Shown here in pieces: positions 15,501-27,107 of a stretch of 64,000 bases of DNA. A program made the position numbers and the translations under genes. A model generated the notes under the pieces. It worked only from the letters and a program-made list of their open reading frames with translations. It was not told the origin of the DNA and did not search any database. The stretch is from Larimichthys crocea (Eukaryota > Chordata > Actinopteri > Sciaenidae), in the NCBI RefSeq assembly GCF_000972845.2, contig NC_040022.1:19212713-19276712 (forward strand), given 5' to 3'. The first letter of the stretch is position 1. Each line of letters begins with the position of its first letter.

Positions 15501-18500
15501 TGCTCTGGCTCAGACATCAAGCATTGACCACATTATTTAATCACCAGTAGTGTGACGGGATCAATAATTATGGTCGTTAAACAATTATCTCTATCGGTTA
15601 TTATTATGACCATTCACTGACCTGCAAGACTAATTTCTAATTTAAAAAAAATATGCTAATTATTCAAATGCATGCTATAGATTTCCATAACAATTTGCAC
15701 TATGTCAGCATAAAATAGTGTCAAACAGAGTTTATATGGGTCACCCTCCTCTACATCTGTTTTAACATGGCAGACACCATACTGATCTTCTTTTTCCTGT
15801 TCTGTAATATTGAAGATGATGGTCAATGACCCCCAGATAGATATTTTAGCTCTGGGGCACAGGAATTGAATAACCATAATCTTCTTCTGGGAACGTGTCT
15901 AACGATAAACATAAGAGAACTCCTGTTGCTGTGTGTGGGAATCCAAATTAACGAGCCTGTGACCCATTTAGCATCCTGACTCAATAGTTTTTTTAGAAAT
16001 TCTGTCCTAGATGATCACTCCTAATCTGGAAAGCTTCATGAATTTGTGCCAGCGTGCGCTTCTGCAGCTTTTGTGTTCCGGTGATCCAAACCCAGATGAG
16101 CACAAAAATAAACTAAAATAAAACAAGCATGTTTACTAAACTGAGGCATCCACACACAGGGAGATTTTCTGCATATTACAGAGCTGATCATGCCCAACAG
16201 GGATCCAGCACACAGAGTTCTCCTTGTCACACCAAATTAGTTTTGTCTTTGCAGGAAAATTCATTTAATGTCAGTACCACACATTTACATAGAAATGACG
16301 GTGTAAATCACTGTGTATTTTGCCTGATATTACCCAATAACCATTCAAACTGTATTCAACTGCACTCAAACAATAACAGCTTTTAAATGTGGTGGTTTAA
16401 ACACTTGGGCTTTGGTTTAAGCCTACCACAAATCATTGCCATGGCTGAGGAAGTTTGCCTGTTTTCCAGTTAGCAGAGTATTTACCAACACTGATGATGT
16501 AAATTAGCACAGACCCAGAGTTCAAATGAACACACAGCTGCTCATTACGATACAATGGGCTGTTGGAAAGCAGAACATGTCAGTTTCTGTCAACAAACTT
16601 GAAATATTGCGTGACAAAACCAATAAACCTAATCTCCTCCTCCCACAAAGACAAGATGGATGCAAGGAAATTAAATTACTTAAATTTTTAATTAAATTTT
16701 GCAAGTATTATTAAACAATGCAATCAATGATTGAATAAAAAATGCCTCCTGGAATAAATATTAAAAATATGTCTGGGAAAGTTCTGCTTTGCCTTAGAAG
16801 CACACACACACACAAAACTACTTCACACAGACAAACTATATTCTTTGCTCTTACTTTATTTATAATATGATCTTACATCTAAAATTAACTCGACCTCCTA
16901 TGAAATGCAATATAATTGTAACAAAAATAAAAATTCAAGCAGAAGGAAACTGAGGGAAAGCAGTGAAGTAGTCAGAGAATTTTTATGGAAGATAATCTTC
17001 CATACAGATGTTGGTCTTTTGACTTGATTCTGCGTTCCTGAACAGACAGCTCTCATACAGTGCACTGTACACAGATCTGTTGATTTGCTGCCGTCATATT
17101 TGTTTCGGTCACGCAATGTGGTTTTGTAATATACTTGTAGTTATTAACATGTATTTCTCCCTTTATGTGTCCCCTTCAGAACAAACAGGTCTGACATCCC
17201 AGACATCCAATCAGAGACACTATTGCCCTGTCCTAGTTTTTGCAGTATTATATAGGATTGTACTGCAATATGCTGTATATAGCAGCACTGCTTTTCTGTC
17301 ATCATGCCAGTGCAAAAATCTCAATACAGTCCAAATGCAAATATAAAACGATGCCATCTGACTCATTAGTGCATAAACAACTGTGGCATAACGTCAGTAA
17401 ATCAAGCCTCTGCTGGCTGGTAGTTTCTCTGCAACAGCTCCCAGGCTTAACAAACAAAGTGAAGAGCAACACCTACAAAAACTCAAAACTTCAACAACAA
17501 AAAATCAAAAATCAAAGTTCCAGACAAAACAACATAAATGGGACTGCGCACACTGTAATTCTTGTGCACTGGAGACGATTGTTACTTTTACATTTCTTGC
17601 TGAGCGCAGCAGCACCAAATAAACACTCCATAATAACACAATAAATTTCCTTTGTTCAACTCAAGCTTCATGTACTGGTCGGACTGGGGCACACGAGCCA
17701 AGATTGAGAAGGCCGGGATGAATGGGGTGGACCGACAGGTGCTGGTCGCTGATAACATTGAATGGCCCAATGGCATCACTCTAGGTGAGAGGAGAACAGC
17801 TGTTTTTCAACACTTGACCTTACATGAAATGTTATACAGTGCTGTATTTCACACTTTGTTTGGCGTGCGTTGCTTAATATGCCTGAAGCACAGTCCTGAA
17901 AAAGGGCTAATGCACTTAATTAACTCATTAAAGGTAAAGGTCAAAAAAAGGATTGAAATAGTGAGGGTAAATGTTAAATGACGATGGCAAAACAATGATT
18001 TATAAAGTTACCACAGTTGCTTTTAAGTGATATTTGAAGTGTTTAAGAAGTTATAGATCGACACAGTAAAAGTTGCAGTAGTGTAATTATAAGAATCTGA
18101 CATTTTAAAATGTAATCAATATCACCTAAAGGGATTTGTTGGTCAGAGTGCATGAGTGCTCACCGCAAAGACAATCAATTTCTACTCAAGCTTGGGAAAG
18201 TCCTATCTGTGTATGTATGTGTGTGTGTGTTTCTCAGATGTAGCCAACAAGCGCCTGTACTGGGTGGATTCCAAGCTGCACCTTATAGCCAGTGTGGACC
18301 TGAACGGAGCTCACCGCAGGACGCATATGTCGTCTGCAGAGAGACTGGGACATCCTTACGCTTTGGCTGTTTTTGAGGTTTGTGTTTAATAGATTTCAAT
18401 AATTTCAGGCGGCCAATCTTGATATCATCCAGCCTCCCACGCCTCATCATATCTACATCTCTCTCATCAGCCTCTCAGGGGTCTGCAGTGTGACTGGGAC

Positions 18501-21500
18501 TTTGAGTGTAATGACTGTTAAATTCAATTTACTCTCAGTTTGTGTCTGTGTGTGTGCGCCTTTGTGTATTCCCTTGTGAGAATGAGTGGCACAGCATACT
18601 AAACAGAAGACGACTATAAGAAGTGTAGAGCAGCCTAAAGCAACCCACACACTCGTGCTTTTGGTCAGAAGCCAGCATCCCTGCATGTGTATGCAATATG
18701 CTGTGTCCATCACAGAAATTTAAGTCTGGTTTTGTGCCAAAAAGTCCAGCTGCCTCGTGGTTTCAAGATTGTGTGTGTTTGTGCCTATGTGGAAGCACAA
18801 ACAAAGAGTTTGTAAGAAAAATCATCATCATCTTGGATGTGTCTGTTGGTGCCACTGCAACAAAGTCCCAGCCAGTTTCAGACATCACCCAAGAGACCTA
18901 TCCTCCAGTGGGAGTACTCTCAAAGGGGAGCTGGTCTCAGTGGGAATAGAGATACAGGTTTAATTCAGCAAGCAGACCAAATGTTTTTTGAAAATATCCA
19001 CTTGGGTTTGGATTTAAAACCCGTCCCATGTGACTTTTTAAATACAAAACACCAACACTGGATTCAAATGACCCCTTTGATAGTGGCAGAACAAGGAACC
19101 TTCGAATCTGCAGACTTGATCGAAAAACATCTGGAGTCAATGTTTGGCTGTTATAGAAACATGAAACTACTCAACAAAAGTACAAGAACCTAACATTGGT
19201 ACTTAAGTATAGAACTTAAATGGATTATAGTTACATTTCACCCCTGCTGAAAATCTCTCTTTTGCAGATCATAAATCGTCTTGTTTTTCTCTCACTTTTA
19301 ACCTTTAAAAATGAAAATTCAACAGAGAGTTAAGCTGTCCAAAGCATAACCTTGAAAATTTTCTGGCTGGCTTCTGTTCGTCCACCGCACTGCTGTGTAG
19401 CTCACAGAAATTATGATAAACGCCCTCTGGTGTAATACGTAATCGATCCGGGGCTTCTCTGCTCTGTGCCCTGTAGTGACTACAAGGTGACTTTCCTGTT
19501 CAGGATGTTGAACACACACCAGCACAATAATATTGAGCCGAGCTTGTTGTAGTGTACATCACATTACATGTCTCACTCTGACTCAAAGACTGACTCAACG
19601 CAAACACACGGTTGTGCTGTGAGGCCCATTGTCTCAACACCGACTGGAGATTATCTGCTAGTTTCTAAGGCAACCGCAAAAAAATGTCACCTCCAGCCTA
19701 AAACTGTCTTCTTAAATTGGTGAGGGGGTGAACTGGTGAAACAAGGCAAACAAATCAACTAAAAACAAGCATGGTTAAAATGGGCCTCTTTTCATAAAGC
19801 TGTAACAACCCACAAAGGACATGCAGACATTACAAACCTATAAAAAAAGAAAAATCGGTGAATAGATTAAATCTTCCACAACGAGGTTCTCTTTATTTCC
19901 TGCTGTTTATTGTTGCTGTTGCACTGCTGCTTCAGTTCAATTGAATGTCTGCGTTAAAGCTTTGCGTGATGCATTTATATATTATTACATATTATTTGCA
20001 GGAAAGGCTAAATTAACGCACTCTCTCTTGCAACAAATATTTATCAGTGCACATTTTACTTCACTTTGAACCAAGCATTTACAGCTGTTAGCGCCTTGTC
20101 TTCTCCCACGGTCGCCATATTATGACTCTCTGTTTAAGGAACTACCGGTATAAAGAATGGATGGTGTATGCGTGCCATCAACCATAGAGCCATTTTATAG
20201 CTTAAAATCTGCGGCTCTGGCCGCTGCCATGTTGGCAGCCCTGCCTCTTCCGCCTCACGGCTAATCTGAAATTCAGTAAAGATGTGAATCATCGGCAGAT
20301 CTGATATGGGCTAAATTACACTCAAATAAGCCATCTGTAATGATGCTCAAAGTTGCCCCACTGCTAATTATGCATAACTTTAAGAAAAAATTTCACCCTC
20401 AGTACAATTGCTATGAACGGGGAGATCAGCTATAGAGACCAAAACTGTTTTTTGTACCAGGCTCTAAACATGTTTATTTCTGCTGTGAAGTTGGACAATT
20501 TAAATTGGGGGCTTATCGACACTGACTCGTTTTGTATCCAGCCTCAAGTGGTTATTCGAGGAACTGCAGTTTTTAGCTTAGGCATAGGTTGCTGCTTGGT
20601 TTAAGTCTTTTTGTCCCTTTGTTACCCTTTGTCAGTCATCTGAGTGTGTATTATTTTGGTTTTTTCCATTCTGTCACCTTAACATAAGCAAATTTTAAAG
20701 TGGCATTTCTAACACGCTGCTGATAAGTAGAAAGTATGCTATACTATGTGCACCAACTTAGCAACAAGGCTAGCATGCTTACATAGGCTAATTAGCACTA
20801 AACATTTAAGGCTGATGTCATTAGTTTTACAGATATTTTAAATATATATAAAATTTAGATGATGGCGCCGGATGAAAAGTCAGATGATCATTAAAGTTCC
20901 AATAATAAAGATTATGCAATTCAAATTTTGTGCAAATCCATAAAAAAACAAATAATTGTTGAGACATCAGTTAAAATCACAAATGTTAGTTACATAGTTA
21001 GACTAAAGTTATTAGAATTTATCCTCCTCCCATGACTGTCCACAGAACCTGGTGTCACACCATCTAGTAAATGTTGAGCTATTTCATTAGATAAGTGAAA
21101 ATTTAAAGAAAGGTCAAAAGATCACAGATGTCTGTATAAAGTCTGCATAAAGTCTCTACCAAAGTTAATTGTGATGAATTTAATAGTTGTCAATCTGGAT
21201 CAAAGTGGTGGAACACTGCCATCTGGGTGACTGGATAACAAACAGAATTAATACCTATATCATATTAATAAAATCCATCAGTAAAATGAATAAACTAAAA
21301 ATTTTAACAAGGATTATAATCTTCCAACTTTTCCAAAAGACGTAAAATGAGATTCTTCTTAAGTTGTAGTTGCATGGCTCTGTCCTTCGAGCATTACTAT
21401 CCGAGCTGTTGGAATATGGCTGTTTGCCAACGTGTGCTCTTGGGTTCAAGCCCAGCACAGTCATGACTAACTTGTTCTGCGTGTTACCCAATTTAGGACA

Positions 21501-24500
21501 ATGATTCTCTGTGTGTTTCAGGATCGTATCTACTGGACAGACAGAGACAGGGCGGCTGTCTTCATGGCCAACAGGCTGACCGGTCAGGACATCCACACGC
21601 TGGCAGAAAACCTTAACGACCCCCATGACATTGTGGTCTTCCACCAGCTCCGCCAGCCGCAAGGTATGTGTGTACAGTATGTGACTGTGTGAGCTGTGTC
21701 ACATCTCTGCGACTACATTTCCTCCGTGGGTCCATGCCGACCCAGGCGCATGAATAAATGATATTGAGACTCGTGACTGTGGTGGAGTGATCAAAGCGTT
21801 GGGAGCAGCAGTACATTCACACATCTGTCAAAACCCCTGCCTCCAACGCCATTTTCTCCTACAGGACAATCCAGAATTGAGTTGAACTGAGCAGAGCACT
21901 TAATCATGAATGTGATGGCCGTGTATTTCCTTTGTTGTCTGTCAGTTTTCATATCTATCTATCTCTGCCCTTCTGTCACTTTTTATTTCTTCATTCCAGT
22001 GCATGGTCTATGCCCATTTATATTTTAATCTTTCACTGTATTTCATCACTTTCTTTTCCGCTTCGATCTTCATACAGTCCTGTCTTTCCCAGTTTGTATC
22101 TAAACAAGACTTTGTGATGGACACAGTGGAGCTCTACTTGGCACAGGGAGTGCTTAAGACTTACAGCAAGTTTCTGTATTTTGCCACATTTTGTTCTTTG
22201 CATTCTTTTAGTTTGTTTGTACAAAGTGACGGGCTTGTAGAAAGGGGATGCAGCTGTGTTGCACAGTAGGGAACAATAACTTCTTCTGTCTCTCTCTGAC
22301 TCTCTTGCTGACCCCCCCCCACCCTGTTGAATAGGTGATAATCTTATTTATATAACCATAACTGTGAAATTCTCCATGTTTCTCTCTGTCCCTGTTTCCA
22401 GGCCCAGACAGCTGTAATCTGGGCAGTGTGGCCAACGGAGGCTGTGAGTACTTGTGTCTTAAGGCTCCGCAGATTACCGAACACTCGCCCAAGTATACCT
22501 GCGCCTGCCCCGACGGACAGGACCTGGGGCCTGATATGAGGGGCTGTGTGCCAGGTGAGTGTGTTTATGAGTGGTAATTGAGACAATTTAGTAATCAATA
22601 GCATCTAAAGGGATTTGTTGGGCAGAGCGCCACAGTGTTTGCTGTGTAGATAATCAGATTCTGCCTCACTTAAGGAAGCTCTTATTATGTAACGCTTTTC
22701 TACACACATTTGCAAAGTGCTTTACAGTAATAAGAAGAGAGAAGATGTGACATTTGCTGAAATAATAAGGCAGGAGAAGAATATTCATAAAATAAACACA
22801 ATTATTAATTGAATTGCTGTATGTTTAAGATCAAGCCTAAACTGTATGACTTGTGTTCTATATTGTAATATTTCCTGCTCAGTAACTAATAATAATTTTC
22901 TAAAATCATAAATCATTGAATGTTATTTTCATATTTATTTAATTAATAATGAATTATTTAATATTCTCCCTTCAAGAAACATAGTTATAGAGCCTGTAAC
23001 TAAAAAAACATAGTTGCTAAGCAACACATATAGGCAGTGGATGCAATAACATGGTCAACTATGTAATATAATGTTATCTAACACAACGTCTCTGGAACAA
23101 ATGCTGAACTCATACAGCTCATATTGCTGCATCGTTCTACATTATGACACCTGGAACAGATCCTAGGTCAGTCATATTTCCTGAGATTATAAGGACTGAA
23201 AGAAGCATCATAGAAGGTGTTTAGCGCATGACTTGAAGCATACTGCTGTACACTGAGTTCATGTTATTTTGTCCACCCTCTTTACGTTGATTTTTTTGCT
23301 CACCGATGATTGAATGTGTTTGTTATGGATCTTACATCAGATGACAAGATTTCTATGTATATGAATTATATGGACCATATTCTATACATAAATAGCAATG
23401 AATATATTAATATAAAACAGTATGTAAATAATGTAAATGGACTCCTGTGTGCTCATCTCACTGGTTTGAAGCTTGACCATTTTTATCAAAAGGTGACAAA
23501 CGTTGTGGGTTGTTTGTTTATGTTGCAAGGCTGCTGTCAAATTTGATTGATGAAGTCCCGATGAAGAAGAGTAGCTGAGTTTTGACTGTGAAATGTATTA
23601 TAATTTATATCTATGGATGTTTTACAGAACATTGAGTTTAAGGTTGCTTATTTTAGTTGTGAATATTTCAAGGGATGGTACAGAATTTAGTTTATTTCCA
23701 AAAGTTAGATGAGAAGATTGACACCACTTTACTTTGGAGGTGTTTCCAGTGGTGCTGATATTCAGATTTGAAATCATATTCACTTTGACACATCTATAAT
23801 AATTCAGCTTCTTGTGTTAACGCTTCCTCCTGTACACTTCTTTTCTTTACAGCAGCAACAAGAATCGACATGACATCATCCACCTCGCCTCCAACTGGAT
23901 ATACACCTCTTGCCGAGGACTTCCCACCTCCCTCAGGGGGAATATCACAGGCAGACGCCACCCCCCACCTGACCACAGCTCCCTCTGGTGCTCCCGATCC
24001 CCTCACGCCCCTCTCTACTCTTAAGTCTGTGTCACCACAAGAGTCTAAGGCGCTGGGCTCCCACTCCACCGCCACAACTATGGTCGTCTCCACCACGCCT
24101 GCAGGGGACAGCAGCGTCTCTCAACACTGTAAGTGTTGTGTATTCACAATTTATCACTAACATACTACTACAAACACTGTAAATAAATCTTATTTTAGCA
24201 TTATATAAATAAAATGTGATAGTTTTCCTCTCTAAGATTTGAGAAGACTAGCCCATGCAGGACTTATGATAAAGCAACACTTTGACCTCCTCACACCCTC
24301 ATCTCCTGTCAAGTACCACATCCTCTAGTCCCACTCGTACTCGTAATAGCTAACAACCTCACCCTCACTGTAATGATGACATTAAAGTGAGAAACCTACA
24401 AGCCCTAACAACCGTGCTCGACCGCCTTAAGCAGGAGTGATGGATGGTCCCTTGTCGACTTGAAAATGTCACCTTTCCCTCTGTAATTTGTGCTGTATGT

Positions 24501-27107
24501 GGCCTGTAGGCTGTTGTGTATCTGCGAGGGCATGCATGCATTCATGTGACTGTACCTAAATAAGCATGTTGGTAAATATGTGATATGTAAATGAGCATGA
24601 GGGGGAGCCTGATGGCGCCTGGATGGATGAAATGTAGAAGGTCGGCATCAGTGTCAAGGTCGCACTGACAAATGCCAAGCAACTCATCATTTTTCTTCCC
24701 CCTTTCATTTTTATTCCGCCCGATTTTTTCACTATCTGTCTCACTTTGTAAAACACTCACAGCCGTGCACGCTTGATCACCCGCTCCCCGCCTCTGTGTT
24801 TTATCTCCCTCTTTTTCCTCCAGTTCTCCCTTTCTGCCTCCCCTGCTTTAACTCTCATTCTATTTCTCACACATTTTTAATATTTTTTTCCCCATGCGCT
24901 TTCTCACTCTCTCTCTAACTTGTCTCTCTTGTTCCATCCCTCTCTTCAGCTGGTAGCGAGCATTTCCTCCTGGGCGAGAACCTGACAGTAGCTGTTTTGG
25001 GAGTGGTCATCCCAATCGGTAAGTCACCTGGAGCTTTCTTGTCTGTACGTGCGTCCGTCCACACATAAAGGCCTGCAGGGCTGCGTAAAGCTGCTGTCTA
25101 CCTGCTGCCCATGGCCACTCTGTTTGTAGTCCATTCACACTGACCCTGCTGTGGCAGGATGAGAGAAGCCTGGCCCACAGGGCTTCCTCGCTGACGTTTC
25201 TCAGGAGTCATTTTCTGTCCGTCTGACATTGCTGCCACACTGCATTATTCACTTCACACTGCGTTGTTGTGTTGGGTTCTGCTACAGCCAGGCTTGTCAG
25301 GAGACCTTTTATGCCTGTGTAGTTAGTGGATAGGTAAGAATGGTGCACCTCTATTACAGAATATGTGGTTTCTACATATTCTGAGAATTTGGTTTTATTT
25401 GTCCTTCTTTTGAAAACCAGTGCAATGGAGGTAACCTGAATCGACCCTTTGCTAAGTCCCACCCCCCTTGGTTACTGTTGCTACACATTCTCACACAGCA
25501 CATGTGCACGTTAACTGCGGATTTAGCACAGAAAGTGTGTAGTAATCTTTGAAGCAATGGGTGTTTGATTTCAGACAGAGGCAGACAAAAGAAGCTCCAT
25601 TTGGCAGCTGAAATGACAACTGAAGTCAGTCGATTTTATCAGCTCTTGGTAGGAAGAGAATTAAGCTTCAGGAGAATGAGTGGTTGAAAACACTGCCTGT
25701 GGCTTACTTGAAATATATAATACTCAATGCCACACACATGATATCATGCATAGTAAGACTGTGGCTAAAGCTGCATGCCCCAGGAAACAAAAGTCAGCAT
25801 ATAGAAGACTTGGTGTCAATATTGTTATGTAATTACAGCGTAGAGTTAAAAAATATTCAAAGTAACATAACTCTGTTTGGCCTCATAGCAAACAACTTTC
25901 AATCTTACAAGAGAAAAAGTTTGCAGGATGAGGAATCTAATGTTTTTGTCAGACATAAGGCTATCTCAGGTAACATGGCTGAGGTTACTGGAGTGTAAAC
26001 TCTGATCGGACAGTCACTGTCAGGTTTTGTGCTCAGAGCATTGAATTTTTTTGGTTTCCAAAAAAAGTGTTTTTGTTTCGCTGAATAAAAGAATACAATT
26101 TGATTAAAATAATAATTCCCATTGGGAATATTTTCTCTCGATTACAGCTGCTCCTGCTTTGACACCACTTATAAAAAAACACGTGTAAAATATTATTGTA
26201 GATGCCTCTGAGTAACTTTGAAGTATAAACAAGCCCAACCAATACAATACTAATACAGTATGAGACCAAATGAATCAGCCAGTTAGTTCAGATGGACTCT
26301 TATCATGATAGACTTCATCGAGGTGAACAGACAGAACAGGAGAGAAAAGGACTCTAATAAAGCATGGAGGCTTTATGGGTATAATTGAATTAAGCATTAT
26401 TAGATTACATTGCTTATTCAAGGACACGTTTGCTGAGGGTGAGTTGCCAAGAGATTGTGATGTAATGTGATCGTTTAAAAATTTTACTCCCAGAGGATAG
26501 TTTAAAACCAATTTAGTCCACTAATGGTGTTTCACACAGCTGATTTGGATTCTGTGTTCAAAACCTGTTGGTTGGTTTTTGACCCAATGTTAAGCCGAGC
26601 CACCCACACACACACAACCTTTCGACCACTGCCCCCTGCCCTCTCTGTCCCCTGCATGCCTGTTCTGCTCCTCTCCGTGCCTCTCATTTCATGCCATGGA
26701 CTCGTTCTGCCTTGTTAACGCTCCCCCCTTCCCGTGTCCCTGCCGCTGTGTGTTAAACGCATGCAGTTCCTATCATTGCCACAGTGGTGTTTGGCCTGGT
26801 GTGCGCCGGAGTCTACCTGGTGTGGCGTAACTGGCGGCACAACTCCACCAAGAGCATGAACTTCGACAACCCCGTTTACCGCAAGACCACGGGCGAAGGC
26901 GAGGAGGATGAGATCCACATCGGGCGGACCGACGGCATGGGGCACCACGCTCACCACCACCCTTACCCACAGGGCGTCAACATGGGAGTTGTTGGAGCCG
27001 GAGGGGGCACCTGCCCGCAGTTTATCGCCCTTCCACTCGGGGGCAGCATGCCTGATCCAGGGACTCACTGGTACACAGAGCAGCCCATGCTCTCCACTGC
27101 GAAGTGA
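966..27107 (+). CDS. lrp8: lrp8 (apolipoprotein E receptor 2), 3' part of gene, 14 exons
   Basis: Type I membrane receptor of the LDL-receptor family. Known LRP8 binds Reelin and ApoE and signals through Dab1 bound to a cytoplasmic NPxY. Exons: 966-1355, 3685-3807, 4863-4985, 9087-9206, 9927-10052, 13514-13685, 15207-15434, 17666-17784, 18238-18377, 21522-21663, 22402-22554, 23853-24128, 24950-25018, 26767-27107. Joined they give 2522 bases, about 840 residues to a TGA stop. Order: five LA repeats, two EGF modules, a YWTD beta-propeller, a third EGF, a Ser/Thr/Pro-rich region, one membrane segment, and a tail with FDNPVY. The exon lengths 172, 228, 119, 140, 142 and 153 equal those of human LDLR exons 9-14. 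LRP8 rather than VLDLR is supported by [16 protein letters not shown] and [11 protein letters not shown] runs and the tail RKTT...HIGRT. The signal peptide and first LA repeats lie upstream of the window, so this is a 5'-partial gene. Confidence 0.94.
1830..2130 (-). mobile_element. Possible degenerate retroelement (LTR-like) fragment
   Basis: On the minus strand this reads as a T/G/C-rich stretch with TTTTGTTTCAGTAAACTC near its end, resembling the R-region and polyadenylation part of fish LTR elements. No LTR pair or coding remnant is visible. Confidence 0.3.
3685..3807 (+). CDS. lrp8: lrp8 exon: one LDLR class A repeat
   Basis: 41 codons, phase 1 to 1, acceptor CTTACAG, donor GTAGGT. A single LA module with [13 protein letters not shown] at its start and DHSDESGC as the calcium-binding end. 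Confidence 0.93.
4863..4985 (+). CDS. lrp8: lrp8 exon: last LDLR class A repeat
   Basis: 41 codons, phase 1 to 1. LA module [16 protein letters not shown]...[10 protein letters not shown]. The SDEP-KEC ending directly before the EGF pair is the same in LDLR, VLDLR and LRP8. Confidence 0.93.
5925..5988 (+). repeat. (CA)n microsatellite
   Basis: Long interrupted CA tract in an lrp8 intron. Open frames through it encode only dipeptide repeats and are not genes. Confidence 0.95.
9087..9206 (+). CDS. lrp8: lrp8 exon: first EGF-like module
   Basis: 40 codons, phase 1 to 1, acceptor TTCCAG. Reads [16 protein letters not shown] and then a [13 protein letters not shown] ending, the EGF-A module of LDL-family receptors. 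Confidence 0.94.
9276..9390 (+). repeat. (TG)n microsatellite
   Basis: About 115 bases of TG with TATG interruptions, only about 70 bases after the first EGF exon of lrp8. Confidence 0.97.
9487..9542 (+). repeat. (CT)n(CA)n compound microsatellite
   Basis: A CT tract passes directly into a CA tract, about 100 bases after the TG tract. Confidence 0.95.
9927..10052 (+). CDS. lrp8: lrp8 exon: second, calcium-binding EGF module
   Basis: 42 codons, phase 1 to 1. [15 protein letters not shown] is the calcium-binding EGF signature, followed by [11 protein letters not shown], very close to human LRP8. Confidence 0.95.
10053..13513 (+). other. Large lrp8 intron
   Basis: 3.46 kb between the second EGF and first propeller exons. 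No coding signature on either strand. It contains a (CA)n tract at 12675-12721 and otherwise unique-looking AT-rich sequence. Confidence 0.6.
12675..12721 (+). repeat. (CA)n microsatellite
   Basis: CA tract with AAGCAC interruptions in an lrp8 intron. Confidence 0.9.
13514..13685 (+). CDS. lrp8: lrp8 exon: start of YWTD beta-propeller
   Basis: 172 bases, phase 1 to 2. [12 protein letters not shown] opens the propeller as in LRP8/LDLR. The blade motif is FWCD where human LRP8 has YWCD. Confidence 0.95.
15207..15434 (+). CDS. lrp8: lrp8 exon: propeller blades
   Basis: 228 bases, phase 2 to 2, acceptor CCTGAAG. Contains [15 protein letters not shown] and [11 protein letters not shown], the YWTD and LDP signatures of consecutive blades. 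Confidence 0.94.
17666..17784 (+). CDS. lrp8: lrp8 exon: propeller blade with FMYWSDWG
   Basis: 119 bases, phase 2 to 1. Carries [20 protein letters not shown] and [10 protein letters not shown], nearly the same as human LRP8. Confidence 0.95.
18238..18377 (+). CDS. lrp8: lrp8 exon: propeller blade with [10 protein letters not shown]
   Basis: 140 bases, phase 1 to 0. [10 protein letters not shown] then HPYALAVFE. It is preceded by a TG-rich tract and TTCTCAG. Confidence 0.95.
18378..21521 (+). other. lrp8 intron with reverse copy of a dispersed repeat
   Basis: 3.1 kb intron. The part around 20750-21100 is a minus-strand copy of the dispersed repeat described at 43310-43800. The part at about 20095-20410 looks unique. 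No exon seen. Confidence 0.6.
20750..21100 (-). repeat. Dispersed teleost repeat, reverse copy
   Basis: Read on the minus strand it has the order CATCTAG..., CAACAATTATTTG, TTTGGT-like, TCATCTAAAT..., CTAATGACATCAG, GCTAATTAGC. This matches the plus-strand copies at 43310-43800 and 57463-57745. Strongly diverged. Confidence 0.6.
21522..21663 (+). CDS. lrp8: lrp8 exon: last propeller blade
   Basis: 142 bases, phase 0 to 1. [20 protein letters not shown] and [14 protein letters not shown], followed by the QPQG linker into the third EGF. Confidence 0.95.
22402..22554 (+). CDS. lrp8: lrp8 exon: third EGF module
   Basis: 153 bases, phase 1 to 1. [14 protein letters not shown] and [19 protein letters not shown] match LRP8. 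This EGF module closes the propeller. Confidence 0.95.
22677..22740 (+). repeat. Short dispersed-repeat fragment
   Basis: AACGCTTTTCTACACACATT and CAAAGTGCTTTACAGTAA resemble a common fish repeat ending. Only about 60 bases are recognisable. Confidence 0.4.
23853..24128 (+). CDS. lrp8: lrp8 exon: Ser/Thr/Pro-rich O-glycosylation region
   Basis: 276 bases (92 codons), phase 1 to 1. The sequence is low-complexity and rich in Thr, Ser and Pro, as expected for the mucin-like stalk outside the membrane. The acceptor is a tandem CAGCAG, so the exon may also start at 23856 and lose one Ala codon. Confidence 0.85.
24129..26766 (+). other. lrp8 introns flanking the small membrane-segment exon
   Basis: Introns 24129-24949 and 25019-26766. 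I recognise no exon or repeat in them apart from the pyrimidine-rich 24780-24940 stretch before the acceptor. Confidence 0.55.
24950..25018 (+). CDS. lrp8: lrp8 exon: juxtamembrane and first half of membrane segment
   Basis: 69 bases, phase 1 to 1. Encodes a short extracellular stretch and the hydrophobic run [10 protein letters not shown]. The membrane helix is split by an intron exactly as in human LRP8 (AAVIGIIVPI). Confidence 0.92.
26767..27107 (+). CDS. lrp8: lrp8 exon: rest of membrane segment and cytoplasmic tail
   Basis: Completes the helix ([19 protein letters not shown]), then [20 protein letters not shown] with the NPxY signal that binds Dab1 and endocytic adaptors, then [19 protein letters not shown]. 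Past about codon 60 of the exon the tail is Gly/His/Pro-rich and ends MLSTAK-stop. It does not resemble the mammalian proline-rich insert or the LEDDGLP ending. Confidence 0.93.

Noticed and set aside
966..27107. Alternative identity as vldlr
   Set aside because: The tail RKTT...HIGRTDG and propeller segments [10 protein letters not shown] and [10 protein letters not shown] fit LRP8 better; kank4, angptl3 and pgm1 linkage also points to the LRP8 locus.
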